64,000 nucleotides of DNA from Ancylobacter oerskovii (GCF_018390555.1 NZ_JAHBGB010000002.1:620001-684000); one strand, 5' to 3'; shown: positions 34,566-43,690, counted from the first letter of the stretch. Made by a program: numbers and translations. Notes: generated from the letters alone by a model not told the origin.

Positions 34566-36251
34566 GTGTCCATGTCCCGCAGGTCCTTCCTCTCCGCCTC
34601 GGCGAGCGCCGCCTCGCTCGCCGCCCTCGGCCCCTCGGCGCAGGCCGAGGGGGATCCGGGTGCGGGCATCGTCCGGCCGCGCCTCGCGACATCCTCGAAG
34701 GGAATGGTCACCAGCCCGCACACCCTCGCCAGCGAAGCCGGCGCCAAGGTGCTGCGCGAAGGCGGCAACGCCATCGAGGCGGCGGTCGCGATCGGCGCCG
34801 CGATCGCCGTCACCTACCCGCATTTCTGCGGCATCGGCGGCGACGCGATCTGGATGATCGCCGACAGCGACGGCCGGCGCAGCACCATCATGGGCATCGG
34901 CCAGGCGCCGATGAAGGTGCCCGCCTATAGCGGCCCGATCCCGGTGCGCGGCCCGGCCTCGACCGCCTCCTCCGCCTGCGCCGTCGATGCCTGGCGCGTG
35001 GCGCTGGATTTCTCGGCCACCCATTGGGGCGGGCGCCGGAATCTCGCCGAACTGATGGACCCGGCCATCGGCTATGCCGAGAACGGCTTCGCCTATTCGC
35101 CCTCGCAGGCCTTCTGGACCGATTTCCGCAAGAACGACCTGCCCGCCTGGCCGGGCTTCGTGGAGACCTTCCTTCCCGGCGGCACGGCGCCGCGCACCGG
35201 CGACACCTTCGTGCAGAAGCAGCTCGCCGAGAGCCTGAAGCTCATCGCCCGCAACGGCGCCCGCGACTTCTACGAGGGCGAGCTCGCCGCGCGGCTGGCC
35301 AAGGGGCTCGCGCAAGCCGGCTCGCCGCTGACCGCCGAAGATCTGCGGGCCACCCGCGCGCTGCTCGAGGAGCCGGTGGCGCTCGACTATCGCGGCCTGA
35401 CGCTGCTGGCGCCGCCGCCGCCCACCCAGGGCATCTCGACGCTCGCCATCCTCGGCGTGCTGAACCGCTTCGACCTCGCCGCCGTCGAGGAAGGCAGCCC
35501 GGAATATTACCATCTCTGCGTCGAGGCGGTGAAACAGGCCTTCCTCGACCGCGGCCGGATCGCCGACCCGCATTTCGTCGACCTGCCGGCCGATCTGTGG
35601 CTCGACGCCGCGCTGCTCGACCGCAAGGCGGCGGCGATCGACCGCAAGCGCGCCATGCCGTGGCCGGCGGTGTTCAAGACCGGCGACACCGTGTTCTTCG
35701 GCGCCACCGATGCACAGGGCCGCAGCGTCAGCGTGCTGCAGAGCACCTATTTCGACTGGGGCAGCGGCGTGGTGGTCGGCGACACCGGCGTGCTCTGGCA
35801 GAATCGCGGCGCCGCCTTCAGCACCGATCCGAAGAGCCCGAACGCCATCGCCCCCGGCAAGCGGCCGTTCTACACCCTCAATCCCGGCATGGCGCTCAAG
35901 GGCGGCAAGCCGCATATCCTCTACGGGACCCAGGGCGCGGACGGCCAGCCGCAGACGCTCACCGTGGTGCTGACGCGCCTCATCGACTACGGGCTCGACC
36001 CGTCGGAGGCGCTGGCCCGGCCGCGCTTCCTGCTCGGCCGCACCTTCTCGGACAGCCGCGACACGCTCAAGCTGGAGCGGAGCATCAGCCCGGCGACCGT
36101 CGCGGCGCTGGAGCGGATGGGCCACCAGACCAGCCTCATCCCCGCCAACAGCGCCCTCGCCGGCCAGGCCGGGGCGATCGTGATCGGCGATGACGGGACG
36201 ATCACCGGCGCCCACGACCCGCGCAGCGACGGGATCGCCATCGGGATCTGA
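34566..36251 (+). CDS. ggt: Tat-exported gamma-glutamyltransferase family protein
   Basis: A 561-residue Ntn hydrolase precursor. The N-terminus carries a twin-arginine signal (SRRSFLSASASAA) ending Ala-Gln-Ala, so it folds in the cytoplasm and works in the periplasm. The GGT-like large subunit (TSSKGMVTSPHTLASEAG, GGNAIEAAVA, CGIGGD) is followed by the self-cleavage site before the catalytic Thr of GDTVFFGATDAQG (about residue 375); this site is less canonical than the TTH motif of E. coli GGT. It may split gamma-glutamyl or other acyl amides (acylase-like members exist). GTG 34566 has AAAGG 9 bases upstream; ATG 34572 is an alternative. Confidence 0.88.
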   Translation: MSMSRRSFLSASASAASLAALGPSAQAEGDPGAGIVRPRLATSSKGMVTSPHTLASEAGAKVLREGGNAIEAAVAIGAAIAVTYPHFCGIGGDAIWMIADSDGRRSTIMGIGQAPMKVPAYSGPIPVRGPASTASSACAVDAWRVALDFSATHWGGRRNLAELMDPAIGYAENGFAYSPSQAFWTDFRKNDLPAWPGFVETFLPGGTAPRTGDTFVQKQLAESLKLIARNGARDFYEGELAARLAKGLAQAGSPLTAEDLRATRALLEEPVALDYRGLTLLAPPPPTQGISTLAILGVLNRFDLAAVEEGSPEYYHLCVEAVKQAFLDRGRIADPHFVDLPADLWLDAALLDRKAAAIDRKRAMPWPAVFKTGDTVFFGATDAQGRSVSVLQSTYFDWGSGVVVGDTGVLWQNRGAAFSTDPKSPNAIAPGKRPFYTLNPGMALKGGKPHILYGTQGADGQPQTLTVVLTRLIDYGLDPSEALARPRFLLGRTFSDSRDTLKLERSISPATVAALERMGHQTSLIPANSALAGQAGAIVIGDDGTITGAHDPRSDGIAIGI

Positions 36252-36257
36252 GATACG

Positions 36258-36285
36258 ACCGCCGCGACGGGGACGTCGCGGCGGT
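36258..36285 (+). terminator. Strong GC hairpin after the gamma-glutamyltransferase gene
   Basis: ACCGCCGCGAC and GTCGCGGCGGT form an 11-bp stem with a 6-base loop starting 7 bases after the stop, followed by TGTCTTG. The T tract is poor, so termination may be partial. Confidence 0.6.
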
Positions 36286-36371
36286 TGTCTTGCCCAGGCG
36301 CATGAAGAGCGGCGTGAAAGAAGGCGCACCGCCGCCCACCGACGACATTCCTGCCTGCGCGGCGGGAGATC

Positions 36372-36656
36372 TTATTCGCCGAAGAGCGTATCGCTCGCGG
36401 TTATGAGGCCGATCTGGGGATTGGCGGCGCAATAGGTTCCGAGCTTCTCGGCATTGCTGACGAACTTCTCGGTATCGATGACCGGCGGCGCGTCCTCGTC
36501 CTTGTAATACGCATCCAGCCACGACAGGATGACGCCGATCGTCGACTTGTCGCTATTGATGAATTGCTGGCACGTCATCGTCGACAGGTCCCATTTTTCG
36601 GCAAGAACGGGACTTGTACCGAGCATCACGGCAATAATGGCGACCACATATTTCAT
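36372..36656 (-). CDS. HdeA-family acid-stress chaperone
   Basis: A small periplasmic protein of 94 residues with a signal peptide ending near Val-Leu-Ala-Glu (residue 19). The HdeA/HdeB pattern is TCQQFI near the mature N-terminus and a second Cys in GTYCAANP, expected to form the conserved disulfide. The family unfolds at low pH to hold periplasmic proteins. ATG 36656 is preceded by GGAGGG. It is transcribed away from the XapX genes across a 320-bp AT-richer spacer. Confidence 0.88.
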   Translation of the reverse strand: MKYVVAIIAVMLGTSPVLAEKWDLSTMTCQQFINSDKSTIGVILSWLDAYYKDEDAPPVIDTEKFVSNAEKLGTYCAANPQIGLITASDTLFGE

Positions 36657-36977
36657 GGTCGACCCTCCCTTTGTGTCGTTTGTTCTGGAATTCGAGCACG
36701 GCACGCATCGACGCCATCCCGCCTGCGCCCGCGACGGCCGGTTGCGGCTCGCGACACGCCGGGTGCAGGTCTTCGAATACCACATCGTCTCCGACATGCC
36801 CATCGACACGCAAGATCTCGTCCGCAATCGTCGTTTCAACGAAATATTTCAATTGCGCAATCTGACATGTCAGTTTATAACTTTGACGTATCACGACAGC
36901 GATTGAACGACTGACGTGCAATCATGGCGCCGCATATAAAAACAATGGCGCCGATGAATTATCGAGAGGAACGCCCC
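36657..36977. promoter_or_regulatory. Divergent promoter region with CTGACATGTCAG palindrome
   Basis: No gene is seen in this 320-bp space. A perfect 12-bp palindrome, CTGACATGTCAG, lies at 36862-36873, in AT-rich DNA about 105 bp before the first XapX gene and followed by TTTATAA and TTGACG. It could be the operator of the GntR regulator encoded at 38594 or of another factor. Confidence 0.45.
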
Positions 36978-37187
36978 ATGCACTACGTTTACGTAGGGCG
37001 CAACGAAGTCGTTGCGCTTGCCGTCGGCCTCATAACCGGCACGATCTACTCCTATCTCAACCTTCCGATCCCGGCCCCCAACGTTCTTGGTGGCATCTTC
37101 GCCATCATCTTTACGTTCATCGGCTACCTCATTGTGCAGAAAATGCGCGGCCAGATCGGCTTCGGCCGTCCGCCGCACAACAGCTGA
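36978..37187 (+). CDS. XapX-domain small membrane protein (first of a tandem pair)
   Basis: A 69-residue protein with two hydrophobic helices joined by the loop PIPAPNVLGG, the XapX (DUF1427) hallmark. The C-terminus is basic (QKMRGQIGFGR). ATG 36978 has GAGAGGA 8 bases upstream. A paralogue follows 15 bp later and then formamidase, suggesting that the pair forms a small transporter or channel for formamidase substrates (inference); the XapX family has no established biochemical role. Confidence 0.82.
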   Translation: MHYVYVGRNEVVALAVGLITGTIYSYLNLPIPAPNVLGGIFAIIFTFIGYLIVQKMRGQIGFGRPPHNS

Positions 37188-37202
37188 TCTCGGGAGGCAC
37201 GC

Positions 37203-37397
37203 ATGTTTGAAATCGGTATCGGCGCGGTCGAGATACAGGCCGCCGTCGTCGGGCTGGTCACCGGCCTCATCTACACCGCCGTCCGCGCGCCCATCCCGGC
37301 GCCCAACGTCCTCGGCGGCATCTTCGCCATCGTCGGGACCTTCATCGGCTTCGCCGCCGTCGCCGCGGCCCGCGGCCAGCTCACCTTTGCCTTCTGA
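37203..37397 (+). CDS. XapX-domain small membrane protein (second of a tandem pair)
   Basis: A 64-residue paralogue of the preceding protein. It shares GLITG(L/T)IYxxxxxPIPAPNVLGGIFAI and again has two helices, but carries acidic residues at the N-terminus and few charges at the C-terminus. The different charge pattern would allow the two to insert in opposite or complementary ways as a heterodimer. GGGAGG precedes ATG 37203, and formamidase starts 8 bp after its stop. Confidence 0.82.
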   Translation: MFEIGIGAVEIQAAVVGLVTGLIYTAVRAPIPAPNVLGGIFAIVGTFIGFAAVAAARGQLTFAF

Positions 37398-37405
37398 GGG
37401 ATGAC

Positions 37406-38467
37406 ATGAACAAGCACGCCAAATTCGCCACCGCGCCGTCCATCGCCTATCACGAGGTTCCCGCGACGCTGGAAACCGTGCAATGGGGCGCCTTCGACGG
37501 CAGCGTCGCCCCGGTCTGCACCATCGCCTCCGGCGACATCGTCCGCATCGAGTGCCTGTGCCATCACGCCGGCGACGCGCCGGACTACCTGATGGACGAC
37601 GCCATCCGCGCGATCTATGACGGCATCCCCGAAGACCAGCGCACCCCCGGCGTCCACATCCTCACCGGCCCGATCTATGTGGAAGGCGCCGAGCCGGGCG
37701 ACACGCTCGAATGCCGCGTCCTCAGCATGGAGCCGCGCCTCAACTACGGCGTGAACTTCCAGGGCCGGTGGGGCCTGCTCGACAAGGAGTTCGACAGCCA
37801 GGAACACGTCATCGTCTATGAGGCGGACGTGAAGAAGGGCACCGCCAAGGCGCTGTTCCAGTTTCCCTATGACAGCCCGCCGGAGCGCGGCATTCCCGGC
37901 CGCTACACGAAGGTGCCGACCTCCGAGCGCAAGCCGGCGCTGGACGGGATCGTCGTGCCGCTGCGCCTGCATTTCGGCACCGCCGGCGTCTGCCCGCCCT
38001 CGGACGAGCCGATCAGCACCGTGCCGCCCGGCGTCCATGGCGGCAATGTCGACAACCGCGAATTCGTGGCCGGCACCAGCATGTTCTACCCCGTCCACAA
38101 GAAGGGCGCGCTGTTCTGGGCCGGCGACACCCACTTCGCCGAGGGCGACGGCGAGGTGAACGGCACGGCGATCGAGGCGCATGTCAACGCCACCATCCAG
38201 CTCGTGCTGCACAAGGGCACGCGCAGCAAGAACCCGATCCTCGAGACCCCCGACCTGTGGATCTGCCACGGCTTCAGCGAGGATCTCGACGAGGCCACCA
38301 AGGAGGCGGTGCTGGAGATGATCGCGCTGCTCGGCCGGGAATGGGGCCTGTCGCGCGAGGAGGCCTACTCGCTGTGCAGCATCGCCGGCGACCTGCGCGT
38401 CACCCAGGTCGTCGACGGCGTGAAGGGCGCCCACATGGCGATCCGGCGCGACCTGAAGCGCGGCTGA
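37406..38467 (+). CDS. fmdA: Acetamidase/formamidase family protein
   Basis: Hydrolyses formamide or short amides to the acid and ammonia. The protein has 353 residues of the FmdA/AmdA family. Diagnostic stretches are GPIYVEGAEPGDTLE, VPPGVHGGNVDNREFVAGTSMFYPVHKKGALFWAGDTHFAEGDGE and the C-terminal SIAGDLRVTQVVDG. It lies 8 bp after the second XapX gene and is followed by a strong terminator, so the XapX pair and formamidase make one unit. Confidence 0.92.
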   Translation: MNKHAKFATAPSIAYHEVPATLETVQWGAFDGSVAPVCTIASGDIVRIECLCHHAGDAPDYLMDDAIRAIYDGIPEDQRTPGVHILTGPIYVEGAEPGDTLECRVLSMEPRLNYGVNFQGRWGLLDKEFDSQEHVIVYEADVKKGTAKALFQFPYDSPPERGIPGRYTKVPTSERKPALDGIVVPLRLHFGTAGVCPPSDEPISTVPPGVHGGNVDNREFVAGTSMFYPVHKKGALFWAGDTHFAEGDGEVNGTAIEAHVNATIQLVLHKGTRSKNPILETPDLWICHGFSEDLDEATKEAVLEMIALLGREWGLSREEAYSLCSIAGDLRVTQVVDGVKGAHMAIRRDLKRG

Positions 38468-38510
38468 CCGGCCGGTCATCCTGCCGTTCGTTTCTTCCAA
38501 TCGGCATCTG

Positions 38511-38538
38511 GCAGGCGCTGCGGCGCCTGCTTTTTTTT
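38511..38538 (+). terminator. Rho-independent terminator after formamidase
   Basis: A perfect stem, GCAGGCGC-TGCG-GCGCCTGC, is followed directly by eight T residues. This is the clearest intrinsic terminator in the window. It ends the XapX-formamidase unit about 45 bases after the stop codon. Confidence 0.93.
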
Positions 38539-38593
38539 CCCAGCGTTTGCCCTACATTGCCGCGAACGGGCCGGCGGTAGCCAAGGACAGGTA

Positions 38594-39265
38594 ATGGGCA
38601 AGCAGATCGAACAGCCGGAACTGTCCCAAGCCCGCCAGGCCTACCGGCTCATCGAGGAGATGATCGTCACCCTCAAGCTGCCGCCCGGCCACAAGATTTC
38701 CGAGATCTCGCTCAGCAAGACGCTCGGCATCGGCCGGACGCCCATTCGGGAGGCGCTGCAGCGCCTGTCCTTCGAGGGCACGGTGCGGGTCGTGCCCCGG
38801 TCCGGCGTCTTCGTTTCCGAGATCGACCTCGTCGAGCAACTCGGCATGCTGGAGGTCCGGCGCGGCATCGAAAGCGTCCTCGCCGGACGCGCCGCGCGCT
38901 TCGCCACCAATTCGTTGAAGCGGGAATTCGCCGCCGTCGCCGACGCCTTCGACAAGGTGGCGGCAAGCCGCGAAGGTGCGGCCTTCGTCGCCGCGGATCG
39001 CGAATTCAACACGCTGGTCATCCAAGCCGCCAACAGCAAATACGCCACCCAGGCCATCGGCCCGATCGAGGCACAGACGCGACGCTTCTGGTTTCTCTAC
39101 TTCAAGGAGTTCGGCGACCTGCAGCGCGTCTGCGAGCTTCACGCCGCCATCGCCCGGAAGATCGCGAGGGGCGACGAGGCCGGCGCCAAGCAGGCCTCGG
39201 ACGCGCTGATGGACTATGTCGAGGAATACACCAAGAAGACGCTGCGGGTTTACGGCGTCGCCTAG
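38594..39265 (+). CDS. GntR-family regulator, FCD (FadR-like) subfamily
   Basis: A 223-residue repressor-type regulator. The N-terminal winged helix has the family signature TLGIGRTPIREALQRLSFEG (about 43-62), and the C-terminal FCD all-helical ligand domain contains the metal-binding His/Asp set (ADREFNTLVIQAA, later ELHAAIARKIARGD). It follows the formamidase terminator and converges on the importer operon at 39271, so it probably controls formamidase, the importer or both. CTGACATGTCAG at 36862 is a possible site. Confidence 0.92.
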   Translation: MGKQIEQPELSQARQAYRLIEEMIVTLKLPPGHKISEISLSKTLGIGRTPIREALQRLSFEGTVRVVPRSGVFVSEIDLVEQLGMLEVRRGIESVLAGRAARFATNSLKREFAAVADAFDKVAASREGAAFVAADREFNTLVIQAANSKYATQAIGPIEAQTRRFWFLYFKEFGDLQRVCELHAAIARKIARGDEAGAKQASDALMDYVEEYTKKTLRVYGVA

Positions 39266-39270
39266 GCCGC

Positions 39271-40071
39271 TCAGCTGATGCCGCGCAGGCGCTGGCTGCG
39301 CCGCCGCAGCATCTCCGCCGTCAGCAGCAGGACGATGGCGAACACGATGAGCAGCGTGGCGGCGGCGAGGATGGTCGGGCTAATGTTCTCGCGGATGCCG
39401 TCGAACATCTGCCGCGGCAGGGTGCGTTGCAGCGGCCCGGTGAGGAACAGCGCCACCACCACCTCGTCGAAGGAAGTGACAAAGGCGAACAGCGCGCCGG
39501 AAATCACCCCCGGGGCGATGATCGGCAGCGTCACCCGCCGGAACACAGTGAGCGGGGCGGCGCCGAGGCTGGCGGCGGCGCGGGCGAAATTGGCGTCGAA
39601 GCCGGTCAACGTCGCGCTGACGGTGACCAGCACGAACGGTGCCCCGAGGGCGGCATGGGCGAGGCCGAGGCCCAGCAGCGAGCTCGACAGCCCGAGCGGC
39701 GCATAGAAGAAATAGCTGCCGAGCGCCACGATCACGATCGGCACGATCATCGGCGAGATCAGCAGCCCCATCAGCAGCGCCTTGCCGCGGAACTCGTTGC
39801 GGTGCAGCCCGATCGCGGCGAGCGTGCCGAGCGCGACGGCGATCACCGTGGCGATGGCGCCGACGATGAAACTGTTGAGGATCGCCCGCCCCCAGGCCGG
39901 GCTGGTCAGCAGCGCCTCGTACCAGCGCAGCGACACGCCGGGAATCGGCAGGCTGAGGAAGCTGGCCGAGGAGAAGGAGATCGGCACGATCACCAGCAGC
40001 GGCAGCACCAGGAAAGCGAGCACGAGGAGGCTCACGGTCCACAGGAGAATGCCGCGGATGCGCTGTCCCAT
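39271..40071 (-). CDS. ABC transporter permease, PotC type
   Basis: The second channel subunit of the importer encoded at 39271-43553 (266 residues, six helices). The coupling loop reads AAASLGAAPLTVFRRVTLPIIAPG near residue 180. It ends 5 bp from the stop of the convergent GntR gene. It starts 4 bp after the partner permease. Confidence 0.92.
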   Translation of the reverse strand: MGQRIRGILLWTVSLLVLAFLVLPLLVIVPISFSSASFLSLPIPGVSLRWYEALLTSPAWGRAILNSFIVGAIATVIAVALGTLAAIGLHRNEFRGKALLMGLLISPMIVPIVIVALGSYFFYAPLGLSSSLLGLGLAHAALGAPFVLVTVSATLTGFDANFARAAASLGAAPLTVFRRVTLPIIAPGVISGALFAFVTSFDEVVVALFLTGPLQRTLPRQMFDGIRENISPTILAAATLLIVFAIVLLLTAEMLRRRSQRLRGIS

Positions 40072-40075
40072 GGCG

Positions 40076-41320
40076 TCAGCCCAGCTTCACGCCGTCGGTG
40101 CCGACGACGCGCGTATAGACGAAATAGAGGGCGATGGTGATGACCAGCAGCACGGTGCCGAGCGCCGCCGCCAGCCCCCAGTTGAGCGTCTGCAGGGTGA
40201 GGAAGGCGATCAGCGCGCTGACCATCTGGTCATTGGCGCCGCCGATGAGCAGCGGCGTGATGTAGTAGCCGATGGCCAGGATGAAGACGAGCAGGCAGCC
40301 CGCGGTGACGCCCGGCAGCGACAGCGGGAAATAGACCCGCCGGAACGCGGTGAAGAAGGGCGCGCCGAGCGAGGTCGCCGCCCGCATGTAGTTGGGCGGG
40401 ATGCCCTTCATCACCGAATAGATCGGCAGCACCATGAAGGGCAGCAGCACATGCGTCATGGCGATGATGACGCCCGGCCGGTTGAACACCAGCTCAAGCG
40501 GCTGGTCGATGAGGCCGAGCCATTGCAGCATCTCGTTGATCGGCCCCTCGCGCTGCAGGATCACCAGCCAGCTCGCCGTCCGCACCAGCAGCGAGGTCCA
40601 GAATGGCAGCAGGACCAGGATCATCAGCAGATTGGCGGTGGATTCCGGCAGGGTGGCCAGCCGGTAGGCGAGCGGATAGGCCAGAACAAGGCAGATGAGC
40701 GTGACGATGGCGCTGATCTCGAGCGTGCGGAGCAGCGAGGCCACATAGATCGACCGGCTCGCATCGGTCGATTGCACGCGATCATTGTCGTCGCGCCGGT
40801 GATCCAGCGCGGCCAGCAGATAGCCGTCGGTCAGCCGGGTGGAGGCGCGGCCCAGCGCCGCCCAGATCCCGACCTCGCCCCATTGCGGGTTGAGGCCGAC
40901 CAGCGTGTCGCGCCAGCTGCCGGCGGGCGCCTCGGGAAGCCGGCGGGCGGTCGCCATCAGCAGCGATCGATAGCCGGCATTCTCGAAGTTGAGCCGGGTG
41001 GCGAGCTCGGGAAGCGTGCGGTCCTGCGAGGCGGTCCGCAACTCCCCGGCGAAGGCGGCGAAGACCGCCTCGTCGGGAAGGCCGCGCGGATCGGTGCCGC
41101 GCCATTGCTGCAGCAGCGCCGAGGTTTGCGGCATGATGGCCGGCATCGGGCCGTTCTGCACGCTCTTCACCAGCATGCCGGCGATCGGCAGCACGAAGAA
41201 GACCAGCGTGAACAGGACGAGCGGCAAGGCGAGGCCGAGCCCGCGCAGGCTGCGCGCGCGCTCGGCGCGACGCAGCGCCGTGCGCAGGCTCCGGCCATCG
41301 CCCGCCGTCATCGTCTCCAT
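40076..41320 (-). CDS. ABC transporter permease, PotB type with long periplasmic insert
   Basis: The first channel subunit, 414 residues against the usual 280-300. The extra length is a polar insert of about 120 residues between the first helix (about 27-50) and the rest, which otherwise has the normal six-helix core with coupling loop AATSLGAPFFTAFRRVYFPLSLPG. Such inserts occur in a subgroup of PotB-like permeases and may contact the binding protein. It lies 39 bp after the binding-protein gene. Confidence 0.9.
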   Translation of the reverse strand: METMTAGDGRSLRTALRRAERARSLRGLGLALPLVLFTLVFFVLPIAGMLVKSVQNGPMPAIMPQTSALLQQWRGTDPRGLPDEAVFAAFAGELRTASQDRTLPELATRLNFENAGYRSLLMATARRLPEAPAGSWRDTLVGLNPQWGEVGIWAALGRASTRLTDGYLLAALDHRRDDNDRVQSTDASRSIYVASLLRTLEISAIVTLICLVLAYPLAYRLATLPESTANLLMILVLLPFWTSLLVRTASWLVILQREGPINEMLQWLGLIDQPLELVFNRPGVIIAMTHVLLPFMVLPIYSVMKGIPPNYMRAATSLGAPFFTAFRRVYFPLSLPGVTAGCLLVFILAIGYYITPLLIGGANDQMVSALIAFLTLQTLNWGLAAALGTVLLVITIALYFVYTRVVGTDGVKLG

Positions 41321-41359
41321 CGCGCCGCCCTGCCCTTCCGGCTCACTACGCGGCCCGGG

Positions 41360-42415
41360 TCACTGCGCGGCCCAGGCGTTGAAGCGCTCGTTCAGCGCCT
41401 CGATATTGTCGACCCAGAAGGCGGTGTCGAAGGCGAGGCCGTGCTCGATCACGCCCGGCGCCGTCGGCAGATAGGGCAGCACGTTCGGGGCGATGCTGCC
41501 GGTGGAGTCCTTCAGCGTCGGACCATAGGCCAGCACATTGGCCACTTCCTGCTGCCGCGCCGAGGTCTGGATGAACTTCAGGAAGGCCTGCGCCTGGTCC
41601 TTGTTCGGCGAATTGGCGAGGATCACCCAGCTGTCGACCTGGTAGATGAAGCCGGCCGGCCAGGCGAGGGCGAAATTGGTCTTGTCGGCATTGTTCACGG
41701 CGAAGATGCGCCCGTTATAGACGCTGGTCATCGCCACCTCGCCGGACTGCAGCAGTTGCACCGGCTGCGAGCCCGCCTCCCACCAGACGATGTCCTTCTT
41801 GATGGTGTCGAGCTTCTTGAACGCGCGGTCCACGCCTTCCTTGGTCGCCAGCACCTTGTAGACGTCGCCCTGCGGCACGCCGTCCGCCAGCAGCGCGAAC
41901 TCCAGCGACTGGCGCGGGCCGCGGCGCAGCGAGCGCTTGCCGGGGAATTTCTTGGTGTCGAAGAAGTCGGCCCAGCTCTTGGGGCCGTTGTCGCCGAGCT
42001 TGGCCTTGTCATAGGCGAGCGCGGTGGACCACACGAAGGTGCCGGTGCCGCATTCGTCGGTCATGCCCGGCAGATACTGCTCCTGCCCGCCGAGCTTGGT
42101 CCAGTCGAGCTTGGCATAGATGCCTTCCTCGCAGCCGAGCACCAGCTCGTCCGCCTCGACCTGCACCACGTCCCAGGTCGAATCCCCCTGCGCCTTGGTG
42201 CGCAGCACGCCGATGCCGCCGTTCCAGCTGTCCTGCACCAGCTTGTTGCCGGTGTCCTTGACGTAAGGCTGGAACATCGCCTTGTCCTGCGCCGCCTGGG
42301 CGGTGCCGCCCCAGCCCACCACCGTCAGGTCGCGCGCCATCGCCGCGCCGGCCGCCATGGAAAGGCCGGCCGTCAGGCCGGCGGCAAGGATCAGTCGTCC
42401 GAAGGTGTTCTTCAC
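41360..42415 (-). CDS. Periplasmic binding protein, PotD/polyamine type
   Basis: A 351-residue binding protein with a signal peptide (hydrophobic stretch ending Ala-Ala-Met-Ala near residue 27), then the PotD-type fold: VGWGGTAQAAQD near the start, FVWSTALAYDK, and WVILANSPNKDQAQAFLKFI in the second lobe. It is encoded between the ATPase and permease genes of the same operon. The ligand is inferred only from the family. Confidence 0.9.
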   Translation of the reverse strand: MKNTFGRLILAAGLTAGLSMAAGAAMARDLTVVGWGGTAQAAQDKAMFQPYVKDTGNKLVQDSWNGGIGVLRTKAQGDSTWDVVQVEADELVLGCEEGIYAKLDWTKLGGQEQYLPGMTDECGTGTFVWSTALAYDKAKLGDNGPKSWADFFDTKKFPGKRSLRRGPRQSLEFALLADGVPQGDVYKVLATKEGVDRAFKKLDTIKKDIVWWEAGSQPVQLLQSGEVAMTSVYNGRIFAVNNADKTNFALAWPAGFIYQVDSWVILANSPNKDQAQAFLKFIQTSARQQEVANVLAYGPTLKDSTGSIAPNVLPYLPTAPGVIEHGLAFDTAFWVDNIEALNERFNAWAAQ

Positions 42416-42464
42416 GGTGGTTCCCCTCCCTTGTTGTCGTACGGCACGTCGCCCGGCCCGATCC

Positions 42465-43553
42465 TCAACGCGCGGGGGCGTCGAGGGCGAGGCAGTCGGA
42501 AATGTTGAAGCCGATCCGCAATTCCTGGCCGGCCACGAACTCGCGGCTGCTCTCGGCGTTCGGCACCTTGGCGATGAAGTCGCTGCTGCCCATGGTCGCC
42601 AGCCTCAGCCGGAGATGATCGCCATGATAGATCACCTCCTCGACCCGGGCAGGCATCACATTCGGATAGGTGGCGCCCGCCGCGGCGATATGCACCCGCT
42701 CCGGCCGGATGGAGACCAGCTTGCGCGCGCCGGGGCTCCGGTCGCCGAGCAGATCGCAGCGCAGCAGGCCGGCCGGGGTTTCCACCTCGCCGGCATTGCC
42801 GGCCACGCTCTTCAACGTGCCGTGCACGGCGTTGTTCTCGCCGATGAAGCTGGCCACGAAGGCATTCTGCGGATGCTCGTAGAGCTCCTTCGGGGTCGAG
42901 AGCTGCTGGATGCGCCCCTCGTTGAACACCGCCACGCGATTGGACATGGTCAGCGCCTCGCCCTGGTCGTGCGTGACATAGACGATGGTCACGCCGAGCC
43001 GCTCGTGCAGATGCTTGATCTCGTACTGCATCGCCTCGCGCAGCTGCTTGTCGAGGGCGCCGAGCGGCTCGTCCATGAGGATCAGCACCGGCTCGAACAC
43101 CAGGGCGCGCGCCAGCGCCACGCGCTGCTGCTGGCCGCCGGAGAGCTGGCCCGGCTTGCGGTCCGCCAGATGCTGCAGATGCACCATGCCGAGCGCCGCA
43201 CGCGCGCGCTGCTCCGTCTCCGCCGCCGACAGCTTCCGCACGTCGAGCGGGAAGGCGACGTTCTCCAGAACCGTCATGTGAGGGAACAGCGCGTAGTTCT
43301 GGAAGACGACGCCGATGTCGCGCTTGTGCGGCGGCACCCCGTCTATGGGGCGGCCGGCCAGGGTGATCCGCCCCGCCGTGGGATGCTCGAAGCCGGCGAG
43401 CATCATCAGGCAGGTGGTCTTGCCCGAGCCGGACGGGCCGAGCATCGTCAGGAACTCGCCCTTGGCGATCTCCAGATCGAGATCGGACACGACGAGCGTG
43501 CGCCCGTCATAGGTCTTGCGGACTTTCTCGAAGGTCACAAAGGCGTCGTTCAT
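42465..43553 (-). CDS. ABC transporter ATP-binding protein, PotA-like
   Basis: The ATPase of the 39-43 kb importer (362 residues). Walker [11 protein letters not shown]-loop FQNYALFPH, signature LSGGQQQR, Walker B LILMDEP, switch His in VTHDQ and a C-terminal TOBE domain are all intact. ATG 43553 gives the normal family N-terminus ([14 protein letters not shown]); a GTG 12 bases upstream is possible. It is the first gene of its operon. Confidence 0.92.
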   Translation of the reverse strand: MNDAFVTFEKVRKTYDGRTLVVSDLDLEIAKGEFLTMLGPSGSGKTTCLMMLAGFEHPTAGRITLAGRPIDGVPPHKRDIGVVFQNYALFPHMTVLENVAFPLDVRKLSAAETEQRARAALGMVHLQHLADRKPGQLSGGQQQRVALARALVFEPVLILMDEPLGALDKQLREAMQYEIKHLHERLGVTIVYVTHDQGEALTMSNRVAVFNEGRIQQLSTPKELYEHPQNAFVASFIGENNAVHGTLKSVAGNAGEVETPAGLLRCDLLGDRSPGARKLVSIRPERVHIAAAGATYPNVMPARVEEVIYHGDHLRLRLATMGSSDFIAKVPNAESSREFVAGQELRIGFNISDCLALDAPAR

Positions 43554-43690
43554 GGAAGCATGCACTGCCGCTGATCGGATGACGTCGAGCGAGGAAATGC
43601 ACCCTAGCGGAGTCTGGGGGCGGCGGACCAGCCCCCTTCATGGAGGAGGGACGGCTCCACCTGTGCACAAGCCCCCGCCGATCGATACCG

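Noticed and set aside
36529..36906. Overlapping plus-strand frames opposite hdeA
   Set aside because: They are antisense to the clear HdeA gene and the spacer, lack domains and have no supporting ribosome site.
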